Notes under the pieces: model-generated
What the model was told of the DNA's origin: nothing
Seen by the model: the letters and a program-made list of their open reading frames with translations, nothing else
Database searches by the model: none
Made by a program: the position numbers and the translations under genes
Part shown: one piece after another, positions 24,346 through 32,590 of the stretch
How the letters are laid out: the number at the start of each line of letters is the position of its first letter
How positions within the stretch are numbered: position 1 is the stretch's first letter
Source of the DNA: an uncultured Spirochaetota bacterium
GTDB taxonomy: Bacteria > Spirochaetota > Spirochaetia > JAFGXN01
Length of the DNA stretch: 64,000 bases
Direction: 5' to 3'
Assembly (NCBI GenBank): GCA_944388995.1
Contig: CALXKN010000002.1
Coordinates: 109,921-173,920 of the forward strand

Positions 24346-26793
24346 ATGAAAAAAACGTTGTTTTTTCTGGCGGCGGCGCTTCTCATTTTCGGGTGTCCGG
24401 CCGTTTCTCCCTTGGATGAAAACACAAAACTGAATGAATCGAATTTTATGTACGAGGCGCTGTCGGGCAACCGTCCCGTTCCGCCGGCGGATATTACGGT
24501 GACGACGGTGATGACGGATGAAGGTGCCGTGCCGGTTGTTTCGTGGGTGCCGGACGAAAAAGCGGTTCAGTACAATATTTACCGGAAAAAAGCCGGCGAA
24601 GAGAAGTGGACGCTGCTGGAAACCGTTTACGGCGACACTTACACCGACTCAAGCATCAACGGCCTCCGCTATTCGGGAACCTACGACTATGCGGTTACCG
24701 CCGTCGACATGTTCGGACGGGAAAGTTTCATGCCGAATGAGGCGACCGTGGCGCTGGCAAACCCTGATTACCATGAGACGGCGAACCTTCTGGATGTCTC
24801 AAAGGGGACGTTTGCGGCGGTGTCGGTAGGCGGCGAAGTGATTGTGCCGCCCAACAAACTGGGAATTCTGCTGACGATTGAGGCTGACAAGGATATTTCC
24901 GCTTATCTGATTCAGCGCAGCGAAGGCGGCGGATCGCCGACAACGGTGGCGGCGGCGTGGAAACCCGACCGGGAGCCGGTTCGGAGCGCCGTGTACTCAA
25001 CGGACGTTTACTATTACATGGATGTGCCGCCGAATCAGGGCGTCATGTACACATACAAAATTACCCCGATCGGCGAAGGCGGCATTGTCGGACAGGATTC
25101 GGCAACAGGTCAGGATAAAAAAGACGGCTTTGTCTACCCCGGCGCGGTGATTGCGGAATCGGGAATTTCTTCACCGGCCGGTTCTTTGACCATTCCCGTA
25201 ACGGTGAGCGGGGAGACGGGCGGAGCGACGGTCGCTTTTAAAGTGCTCTACGCCGCAGAGGAGAGCGCGGCCTCGTACAATACGCTGGACGTCTCCTACT
25301 ACACTCATTCGGGAAGCGCTCCGAATTTTACACTGGATTTGACCAATGGAATCAGCACAATTCTGAACGCTCTGTTTGAGTCGTCGGCGACGGCGGGCAA
25401 TGTCTGGTTTCAGATTGTCGCCCAATACGCAAGCAGCGGCTCTCTGTCAACCGACGCAATGGCCTCCGATACCTTCGAAGTTTTGGTCAAGGACGCCTCT
25501 TCTACTTTGATGGAACTGCCCCGCAATGTGCAGGTGACAGACGGTGGCTGGAACGGTTCGGAGGTGGAACCGCCGGTGACGATTACGTGGGCGGGATCGA
25601 ACGATGCGGCAATTAGGGTTTATACGGTTTACCGCGCGACCCGGCTGAACTGGGACAACGACAACAAGGACAAACAGACTTCCTGGACGCTTGTCAATAC
25701 GGTAGAGCGGAATACAAGCGGACACACCTTTACCGATACGACCATCGAAGCGCCGGGCGCTTACTTTTATAAAATCAATCCGACGGGCACGGCGGGTGTT
25801 CAGACGGAAAACAACGGAAGTTTGGACGCTTTTGTCAAGGCCGCCGTTCTGCCTCCGGCGCCGACGGTGACGGTGAATACGCAGAGCGATGAAAGCGGCA
25901 TACCGCTGAATTGGAACTCTCTGGATGGCGCCTCCTCTTATAAAGTCGAGGTGAAAGGGCCGACGGCCGCCTCTTTCTCCGAAGCGGAGAGAACCTCGTC
26001 AATTTCTTTTAAATACCAGACGACGGTTCCGGGCAGCTTTACGTTCAAAGTGGTTCCCGTCGTTGAATTCTTTAACAAAAGCGACAGTATAGCCGAGAAG
26101 TTCGGACCTGCTTCCGAGGAGAAGTCAGGCGCTGTCAAACTCTCCGACACTGCGTGGATCAAACTGGTGATGCAGACGATGATGAAAGGGCAGGCTTCTT
26201 TGCCAGATAGAAGCAATAGTGTTACAGGAGAAAAAGTGTCTTTTTCTAAATATTCTACGGTATTGACGACCAGTGATCATAACGAAGCATTTCAAGCATA
26301 TTGTTTTAGCGGGTACGAAGATGTAAATAATTCAATTAAAGTCCAAGGCGTATTATTCCATATTTATTTAGGAAAAAATGATACAGGTTTATGTGTGTCG
26401 TATTCAGGAGATATTGATTCTTGGAAGACTGATTATGATGATACAAATGATAAAAAATCAGGTACGATATCTGTTGAAGGTGTTTATCCTGGAGAAATTC
26501 AAGTTTGGGGAAAAAATATAATAAGCAAATATTATGAAGGAACTTGGACGGGTTCACATCCAGCTATGTCATATATTAAGCCAGCTTCCGGTAAAGTTGG
26601 AATTTATATTATAGACGACTATGCTGATTGGCAAAATTTTTCAGAATTGGATTATTTAAAAAGTAGTTGGGGTTTTATTGAAATAGGCAATAAACAGGTG
26701 CCTATCAACACCTCCACCGCTTACAGCATCAAGCGGTCGGGGCAGAGTTCGTTTACCAATTACAACTTCAGTCAGGTAGGAGCGTTGCAATGA
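24346..26793 (+). CDS. Large FN3-like lipoprotein B1 with AT-rich insert
   Basis: This is an 815-residue lipoprotein (MKKTLFFLAAALLIFGC, Cys17; SD GGAGG before ATG 24346; an ATG at 24325 has no SD or signal). The mature protein has several fibronectin type III-like units, recognised by VQYNIYRKKAGEEKWTLLETV, GTYDYAVTAVDMFG, VYTVYRATRLNW and YFYKINPTG. A C-terminal domain (about residues 610-815) starts at TAWIKLVMQTMMKGQ. It is paralogous to the protein at 30237 along its whole length. Within the C-terminal domain, roughly 26200-26697, GC falls to about 34% while flanks are near 57%, with the reading frame intact. This suggests replacement from an AT-rich donor. It ends in an ATGA overlap with the next gene. 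Function unknown; a surface or periplasmic adhesion/binding role is inferred only from the FN3-like units. Confidence 0.85.
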   Translation: MKKTLFFLAAALLIFGCPAVSPLDENTKLNESNFMYEALSGNRPVPPADITVTTVMTDEGAVPVVSWVPDEKAVQYNIYRKKAGEEKWTLLETVYGDTYTDSSINGLRYSGTYDYAVTAVDMFGRESFMPNEATVALANPDYHETANLLDVSKGTFAAVSVGGEVIVPPNKLGILLTIEADKDISAYLIQRSEGGGSPTTVAAAWKPDREPVRSAVYSTDVYYYMDVPPNQGVMYTYKITPIGEGGIVGQDSATGQDKKDGFVYPGAVIAESGISSPAGSLTIPVTVSGETGGATVAFKVLYAAEESAASYNTLDVSYYTHSGSAPNFTLDLTNGISTILNALFESSATAGNVWFQIVAQYASSGSLSTDAMASDTFEVLVKDASSTLMELPRNVQVTDGGWNGSEVEPPVTITWAGSNDAAIRVYTVYRATRLNWDNDNKDKQTSWTLVNTVERNTSGHTFTDTTIEAPGAYFYKINPTGTAGVQTENNGSLDAFVKAAVLPPAPTVTVNTQSDESGIPLNWNSLDGASSYKVEVKGPTAASFSEAERTSSISFKYQTTVPGSFTFKVVPVVEFFNKSDSIAEKFGPASEEKSGAVKLSDTAWIKLVMQTMMKGQASLPDRSNSVTGEKVSFSKYSTVLTTSDHNEAFQAYCFSGYEDVNNSIKVQGVLFHIYLGKNDTGLCVSYSGDIDSWKTDYDDTNDKKSGTISVEGVYPGEIQVWGKNIISKYYEGTWTGSHPAMSYIKPASGKVGIYIIDDYADWQNFSELDYLKSSWGFIEIGNKQVPINTSTAYSIKRSGQSSFTNYNFSQVGALQ

Positions 26794-29636
26794 AAAAGAG
26801 TTTTCTGATTGTGTGCGCGGCCGCCGCGGCGGTTTTCGGATGCAAAAACACCTTTATTGGTGATTACAACACTTTTTTGAATCAGCAGACGGCAGCGGAG
26901 TCGGAAGTTCCCTCCGTCGTTGAAAATTACTTCGTTGAACTGGAGTCGGACAACGGTCTTTTACTCAAACCGTCGCTGCCGTTCCCGGGCGAAGTGCGTG
27001 CAACGCAGAATGTTTACCCCGATAAAATTGAAGTGACGTGGCGGGCGGTTTCGCTGCCGGCAGGCGCCGATTCGGTGAGTTACTCCGTTTACCGCAAAAA
27101 CAGCACGGAAGATGATACGATGTGGGTGAAAATTGCCGAAGGGTTGACCAAATGCAAATGGACGGACCTCGCCTTTGTTTCGCAGACTCCTTCCGAACCC
27201 GAAGTTCCTTCCGAACCGACGGAACCGACGGAACCGGAAACGCCTTCCGAAGGCGGTGAAAGCGGCGGGGAAACAACCGATCCCGGTGCGGGTGAAGGGG
27301 ACGGCGGTGAAACCGTGATTGCCCGCAGCGGCGGGGAAGCCGATTCGGCCGAAGTGCTTGTTGAAGGCGAAACTTACGACTACGCCGTGCGCGCCGTTTA
27401 CACCGTTGCCGTCAGCGAAAAACAGACCTCGCTTCAGGGAAGCCGCCTCTCGTATTACGCGCAGGGAACGCTTTTCCGCAACGTCTGGAACATTCAGGCG
27501 CAGTACCGCGACAACCTGAACCAAATCGAACTCAACTGGTATCCCGTTCCCGGCGCTCAGTACTACAAAGTCGAACGCGCCGAAGTACAGGAAGGAGTCG
27601 CCGCCGATCAGCTGCAATATGTGACGCTCAAAGACCGGACGTCGGAGACCTCCTACACCGACTACTCGGTGCGGGTTGCCGATGAGGCTACCGGCGTTGA
27701 CGCCACCAAAGAGTTCCGTTACCGCGTCATGCCGTTTTATTACAATTCGGCGGGGGAGGCGGTTTACGCAACCCTCGGTCCGCACACCGTGACGATTCTG
27801 GGAGCCTTGCTGGCTGTCGGCGCGCCCGACCGGCCCGTCATCCGCTCCGTTTCCAAAGGCGATTACGGCAGCGGAATCAAAATCGAATGGGAAGCCATGG
27901 AAGGAATGAGCTTCCGTATTTACCGCGCCGTTTCGGCGACCGCGCCGTTTGAGCCGGTTGCCATAACGGAACCGGAAGCGACTTCGTACATCGATCCGCT
28001 GACCGATGTGAGCGAAAGCCGCCGTTACGACACGTACTATTACAAAGTTTCGGCGCGCAACGCCGCCAATATCGACGGACAGCAGTCGGTACTTGATGAA
28101 AACAGCCACTTCGGCTACGGCTTTTTCATCGACGGAACGCGGGTTTCCGCATCCAAACGGGTTTATCCGCAGCAAATCGACCTGATCTTCGATTTTGCCG
28201 AAGCGCCGAAAGCCGATTACTTCTACGCGCAGTACACCTCCGACGGAGGAAGCAGCTGGAACTGGGTGAAAGGCGACGGCACCGTAACGGCGGTTGCCGA
28301 CGGCGCATTCGCTTTGACCGACGGAATTCCTGTTACGGAACGGAAGGTGGTCGTTCAGATTCCGGATTACGATCAGAACGGTTCGTACAGCTTCCGTATC
28401 TGCGCCGGCAAATCGACGCTTTTAACCGATCCCGAGGCGGTTTTTGCGGAAGACGACAGCGAGCTTTACGGCCGCAGTAACGGAATTGAGACGGAAGCCG
28501 GGTTTGCGGGGCCGGAAATTCCGGTGCTGACCGTCAGCCAGGGCGAGGTTTCCGTCGGAACCAATAAGATCAAAATCTCCGGCAAATGGGACGGAATGGC
28601 CGATTACGGCAACTACGCCGAGGTGAAAATTGTCCGTTACTACACTTTCGGAAAGGATACCAAACTGGCGTCCGAACCGATTGAAGTCAAGGAAAAGGTC
28701 GTTGCCGATTGGGGAGCGGTTTCCATCAGTAACGGAGAGTTTTCCTTCACCGATAATCTGGCGCCCGACATCAACCCGACGGCGGATACCATCAAACCGA
28801 TGAACGCGCCGATCGCCAAAGGGGAAACATGGAACTACTGGACGTGGGACCGCGAAGCGTGGAAGTACATCAACCGCAAAATGCCGTTTGACATGAAAAA
28901 GGCGGTCGGCTGCGAGTACAAAATCTTTGCCCGGTGGAAAAACGCCGGCAGTCAGTGGCCCGAATCCGAATCGATTGACACAACTTACGGTTATCCGGCC
29001 ATTGATAACGACGATTTTGCCCACCTGTTGCTGTGGATGCGCGAGGTGGCAATGAACCGCCTTTGGCACCTGCTCTATCCGCCGTATCACGGGACGTTGG
29101 CGACCATTGTCGAGCTGTTGCTGGCGCCGCAGACGAAGGCGGGCGAATACGGCGGTGAAATCGGTTTTACGGCGGCTGTTGACGGTTTAGGCGGTTCCGG
29201 CGACTGTTGGATTACCCACTACTCCGACTGGGGCCCCGAGTGGGATATTCACACCGAACCGTTTACCATTGCGATTCAGTTCGGTCAGACCGTCACCTTC
29301 GATATGGAAATCATCATCAAAACGCCGCTGTATGACGGTTCCGCCCACGTCATCATCGATTTGGAAAACGGAATGTACGTCGACCGGCCGCGCGGCGGTT
29401 CGATTGAGGTGAAGCAAGCGACGGGGCAGACGCAGAAGTACGAGAAGCTGGAGGCGGACGATTCGATCATCTGCCGCTACTTCCCGCCCGAAGGTTACGA
29501 AAAGCGGGTTCTCGGTGACAGCGGCGGAACTCAGAGTTATGAGCTGACGACCATTAACTTCAAGTATCCGCTGAACAACTGGATCGAAACCCGTTCCGAA
29601 GACTGGACGATGTATTACGGATTCGAATTCGATTAA
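26790..29636 (+). CDS. Very large FN3-like lipoprotein C
   Basis: This is a 948-residue lipoprotein (MKKSFLIVCAAAAAVFGC, Cys18), coupled to the previous gene. It contains at least three FN3-like units (SVSYSVYRKNSTEDDTMW, GAQYYKVERAEVQEG, GMSFRIYRAVSATAPF), separated by strand-rich regions. A low-complexity Pro/Glu/Ser/Gly insert lies at about residues 133-170 (EPTEPTEPETPSEGGESG), inside a loop of the first FN3 unit. The C-terminal ~250 residues (from about 690) are not FN3-like and contain WNYWTWDREAWKYINRKM and a helical segment EVAMNRLWHLLYPPYHG. No paralogue of this gene is present after the second module copy. It is probably exported and surface- or periplasm-facing; function unknown. 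Confidence 0.82.
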   Translation: MKKSFLIVCAAAAAVFGCKNTFIGDYNTFLNQQTAAESEVPSVVENYFVELESDNGLLLKPSLPFPGEVRATQNVYPDKIEVTWRAVSLPAGADSVSYSVYRKNSTEDDTMWVKIAEGLTKCKWTDLAFVSQTPSEPEVPSEPTEPTEPETPSEGGESGGETTDPGAGEGDGGETVIARSGGEADSAEVLVEGETYDYAVRAVYTVAVSEKQTSLQGSRLSYYAQGTLFRNVWNIQAQYRDNLNQIELNWYPVPGAQYYKVERAEVQEGVAADQLQYVTLKDRTSETSYTDYSVRVADEATGVDATKEFRYRVMPFYYNSAGEAVYATLGPHTVTILGALLAVGAPDRPVIRSVSKGDYGSGIKIEWEAMEGMSFRIYRAVSATAPFEPVAITEPEATSYIDPLTDVSESRRYDTYYYKVSARNAANIDGQQSVLDENSHFGYGFFIDGTRVSASKRVYPQQIDLIFDFAEAPKADYFYAQYTSDGGSSWNWVKGDGTVTAVADGAFALTDGIPVTERKVVVQIPDYDQNGSYSFRICAGKSTLLTDPEAVFAEDDSELYGRSNGIETEAGFAGPEIPVLTVSQGEVSVGTNKIKISGKWDGMADYGNYAEVKIVRYYTFGKDTKLASEPIEVKEKVVADWGAVSISNGEFSFTDNLAPDINPTADTIKPMNAPIAKGETWNYWTWDREAWKYINRKMPFDMKKAVGCEYKIFARWKNAGSQWPESESIDTTYGYPAIDNDDFAHLLLWMREVAMNRLWHLLYPPYHGTLATIVELLLAPQTKAGEYGGEIGFTAAVDGLGGSGDCWITHYSDWGPEWDIHTEPFTIAIQFGQTVTFDMEIIIKTPLYDGSAHVIIDLENGMYVDRPRGGSIEVKQATGQTQKYEKLEADDSIICRYFPPEGYEKRVLGDSGGTQSYELTTINFKYPLNNWIETRSEDWTMYYGFEFD

Positions 29637-29706
29637 ATTCAATAAAATCGGAAAAATCCGGCGAAAGTTTTTCCGAAAAAGAACCTTTTGCGCATTATTG
29701 TTATGA

Positions 29707-29735
29707 GAGCATCTCGAAAGAGGTGCTCTTTTTTT
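29707..29735 (+). terminator. Hairpin terminator immediately before an SD
   Basis: GAGCATCTC-GAAA-GAGGTGCTC (one T-G pair) followed by seven T's (29729-29735). The SD AGGAGG of the next gene starts only 3 bases later. It either ends the upstream operon or acts as an attenuator for the downstream module copy. Confidence 0.8.
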
Positions 29736-29748
29736 ACAGGAGGTTTTT

Positions 29749-30225
29749 ATGAAAAGAGCGTTGTTTTTTCTTTGCGGAATGTTGGCGTTGTGCGGCTGCG
29801 AGGCGGTCAAAGGACGCCAACTGTCGGGTTTTTGGGTCAACCGTAACGGTGCGAGCGCCGCGTTTGAACAAAAGGTCTTTTATCTGGCGACTTTTGAGCA
29901 AAAGGCGGCGGAAGGCGAGGTTTTTCTTCCCGAAGACGAATCGCTGACGGAAGATTTTGACGGCGTTTACAAGCTGGCGTATCTCTCCGGCGGCAGCGTC
30001 GCGGCCGCTTCGGTGACGGAGGGCGTGTGGCGGATTACTTACGCGCCGTCAGAAACGGCAAAACGTTCCGTTTACGCGCTGGATTTGAAGCCGATGACAG
30101 GCTCGGGAACCGTTCAGCGCTTTGATCTTTCGTTTGACGGCGACCGGCTGATTTTGGCGGATTTTCAGCGGCCGGAGGTGACGGTGGAAAGGTATGTGCG
30201 CTCGGGCGCCGTCGACGGAATGTGA
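29749..30225 (+). CDS. Small lipoprotein A2 (module copy 2)
   Basis: This is a 158-residue lipoprotein (MKRALFFLCGMLALCGC, Cys17), paralogous to A1 at 23861: SGFWVNRNG versus GDWENRN, DFDGVYKLAY versus FDGVYKMAY, and a matching C-terminal strand QRFDLSFDGDRLIL. The paralogues differ enough at the nucleotide level to indicate an old duplication. An SD (AGGAGG) lies directly after an intrinsic terminator. The stop overlaps the upstream in-frame GTG of the next gene; the B2 start at 30237 is 11 bases downstream. Confidence 0.82.
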   Translation: MKRALFFLCGMLALCGCEAVKGRQLSGFWVNRNGASAAFEQKVFYLATFEQKAAEGEVFLPEDESLTEDFDGVYKLAYLSGGSVAAASVTEGVWRITYAPSETAKRSVYALDLKPMTGSGTVQRFDLSFDGDRLILADFQRPEVTVERYVRSGAVDGM

Positions 30226-30236
30226 AGGAGGCGGCG

Positions 30237-32546
30237 ATGGGGGTTTTGATTTTTCTGATTCTGACAGCGGTTTCATGTGCGGCCGAAACCGTTTGGAGCG
30301 AATTTCCCGAGGCGGAGCGTCTGTATGCGGCTGTGACGGACAACCGCCTTCTGCCGCCGGAAGAGACGGCGGTTGTTCTTGACGGCGTTTCCCCGCGGCT
30401 GACATGGAGCGGACGCGAAGGCGCGGACGCCTACCGCATTTACCGCGCCGCCGCCGGCGCGGAGGCGGTTCGGCTGACGGAAACAAAAGAATGTGAATTT
30501 TCCGATACGGAAATTTCGGTTCTCACTCATTCGGGAATTTGGCGTTACTCGGTGGCGGCAGTCAACGAAGCCGGTGCGGAAGGATTCCGCTCTCCGGAAT
30601 GCGCAGTGACGGTGACGGCGCCCGCATTTGAAAAGAGTGCCCGCATGGCGGAGGCGTCGGCAGGCGGTTTTGAAAATGCGCCAGAACCGTCCGTGCGCAT
30701 TTCGTTTTACCTGCCGGTCGAAGCGGTTGCTTTTTCGGTTTTGAGAAAAGAGGCCGGAAAAGGTTCCGTGATTTTGGCGGATGCGCATCCTGCCGGCGGT
30801 TTTGCGGACGGCGGCGATGAAAACGGCGGCTTGTCGGTTTTTTATGATACGACAGCCGTTCCCGGTGTTTTTTACGAATACCGTGTCATACCGATCAATG
30901 CGCTCGGGCAATACGGACGGGAGAGTGAAACCGTCGAGGGGTTTGTCTTTCCGCCGCCCTCGCTCTCCGACTGGGACGTCACCGCCGGGAAGGCGCAAAC
31001 GCGGTTGATGCTGCCGTCGCTCTTCCGCGAGCGGACGGTCGGCGCGGCGTTTTTTTTCACCGATCCGACGACGGGTAAAACCGAAACCGTTGAAGTCGGA
31101 TTTCCGTTCGGTTTCCGCGAGACGGTCGCAATTACGGAAAGCGATATCAGGCGGCTGTTGGACGGCTGCGATTCGCGGTGGCTGACGGTGTGCGCGGCAA
31201 TGGTTTTTGAAGACGGCGGCGGCGCGCGTTTGAGATCGCTGCATTCCCGGCTTCAGCCGATTCTGATTTTCAGCAAAGAGTCGGCCTCGCTTCCCGTTCC
31301 TTCGTCCGTTGCCGTTGAATCCGGCAGCCGTTATGCGGACGGAAGCGGCTGTGTGCCGGTGAGGTTGAGCTGGATCAAGCCGAGCGATACGCGCATTCAG
31401 GGCTATCGGATCTACCGAAGCGGAATTCTTGATTTCGCAGACGGAACCGATTCCACCGATTGGGGGGAACCGGTTGCGGATGTGAAAACCGCCGGTTTCG
31501 GGGAAGCTGTTGTTTGGGAAGACGGTGATTTTCCGCGTTACGGTGCGTTTTATTACAAAATCAATCCGTATGCCGATGAAAACACGGAAACGCAAAACAA
31601 CCGCGCGCCGGATTCCTTTGCAAAGGCGGCGGTTTTCCCTGCCGACGGACAGACGCCGGAGGCTTCTTACCGCGAATTCGAGGATAAAGTCCGTCTCCGG
31701 TGGAAAGAGCGGGACGGAATTGTCCGTTATAATTTTTACGCGCTTCCCGATCAACTGGAGAATGTCCGGGTCTTCGAACGGCAGAGTTTTTCCGTAGACG
31801 AACGGGGAGCATACTTCGATTTTCCGATATCGACTGTCGGGGAAGTGAGGTTCAGGACGGCTCCGGTCGTCGTTTTTACCGCTTCTGACGGAACGGAGCT
31901 TGGCGAGGTTGTCGGCGAACAGTCGCCGCAGGCGGTCGGAGCCATTGAGATAAACGACGATGAATGGACCCGGTTGGTCATGAAAACGGTGGCCGAAGCG
32001 CAGTCGCGGATTGTGCCCGGGGAGCGCGGCGGCGGCAAACTGACAAAAACGGAGACGGTATTCTTTTACAGAGGGGTTTCGCCTCATTTGAAGTGGGATA
32101 TGTACGATCTTTACGGATTCAACCGTTACACCGATAAAAACAACGCCGTCGCCATTTCCGGCACGATGGCGCATTTGTACGGCGACGGAGCGGATTTTTC
32201 GTATTCAATCGGCTTTTCCCTTATGTCGGAGGCGTCGGTTTTCGAGCGGATTGACACAACGGTAAAGGCGGCTGCTCCGTTGGAGGTGGGCGGCGTTTAT
32301 CCGGGATGGATTTACGTTTGGGCGCGTCACATCGGCAGTAAAGAGAAAGATGCCGCCCGCGGCTTGCTGCCGGTCGGCGAAAATCAGAATCCGCAGAAAA
32401 CGATCGGAGAATTCGGTGAAAAATACGGCTTCGATTTGACTTATCCGTCGGAAAACGGTTTCAGCGGCGGGACTGCGTATTTGATTCTTCGCGATGAAGC
32501 GGATGAAGCAACCGGAATTCCGTATTCCCGGATCGGAATGCTTTAA
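30237..32546 (+). CDS. Large FN3-like lipoprotein B2 (module copy 2)
   Basis: This is a 769-residue protein with a lipoprotein signal (MGVLIFLILTAVSC, Cys14); note the missing basic residues at the N-terminus. ATG 30237 is chosen because it has a strong SD (AAGGAGG, 5 bases upstream); the in-frame GTG at 30222 lies before that SD. It parallels B1: ADAYRIYRAAAGAE / QYNIYRKKAGEE, GIWRYSVAAVNEAG / GTYDYAVTAVDMFG, GYRIYRSGILDFADG, FYYKINPYADENTETQNN / YFYKINPTGTAGVQTENN, and the C-terminal domain WTRLVMKTVAEAQ plus GGVYPGWIYVWARHIGSK. Here the C-terminal domain has normal local GC, unlike the AT-rich equivalent in B1. Function unknown. Confidence 0.83.
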   Translation: MGVLIFLILTAVSCAAETVWSEFPEAERLYAAVTDNRLLPPEETAVVLDGVSPRLTWSGREGADAYRIYRAAAGAEAVRLTETKECEFSDTEISVLTHSGIWRYSVAAVNEAGAEGFRSPECAVTVTAPAFEKSARMAEASAGGFENAPEPSVRISFYLPVEAVAFSVLRKEAGKGSVILADAHPAGGFADGGDENGGLSVFYDTTAVPGVFYEYRVIPINALGQYGRESETVEGFVFPPPSLSDWDVTAGKAQTRLMLPSLFRERTVGAAFFFTDPTTGKTETVEVGFPFGFRETVAITESDIRRLLDGCDSRWLTVCAAMVFEDGGGARLRSLHSRLQPILIFSKESASLPVPSSVAVESGSRYADGSGCVPVRLSWIKPSDTRIQGYRIYRSGILDFADGTDSTDWGEPVADVKTAGFGEAVVWEDGDFPRYGAFYYKINPYADENTETQNNRAPDSFAKAAVFPADGQTPEASYREFEDKVRLRWKERDGIVRYNFYALPDQLENVRVFERQSFSVDERGAYFDFPISTVGEVRFRTAPVVVFTASDGTELGEVVGEQSPQAVGAIEINDDEWTRLVMKTVAEAQSRIVPGERGGGKLTKTETVFFYRGVSPHLKWDMYDLYGFNRYTDKNNAVAISGTMAHLYGDGADFSYSIGFSLMSEASVFERIDTTVKAAAPLEVGGVYPGWIYVWARHIGSKEKDAARGLLPVGENQNPQKTIGEFGEKYGFDLTYPSENGFSGGTAYLILRDEADEATGIPYSRIGML

Positions 32547-32551
32547 TAAGG

Positions 32552-32580
32552 TTGACCGGAACGAACAAATCGGATAGAAT
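32552..32580 (+). promoter_or_regulatory. dus promoter, near-leaderless
   Basis: TTGACC (32552-32557), 17-base spacer, TAGAAT (32575-32580), then 10 bases to ATG 32591. Predicted leader is 2-4 bases and there is no SD. Confidence 0.75.
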
Positions 32581-32590
32581 GCGAACCGTT

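Noticed and set aside
26961..28175. A 404-residue minus-strand frame opposite lipoprotein C
   Set aside because: No start signals or recognisable domain; shadow of the lipoprotein frame.
30273..32174. A 633-residue open frame on the minus strand opposite lipoprotein B2
   Set aside because: It is antisense to a gene with a lipobox, strong SD and a clear paralogue. Its composition (Arg/Pro/Phe-rich) is that of a codon-bias shadow.
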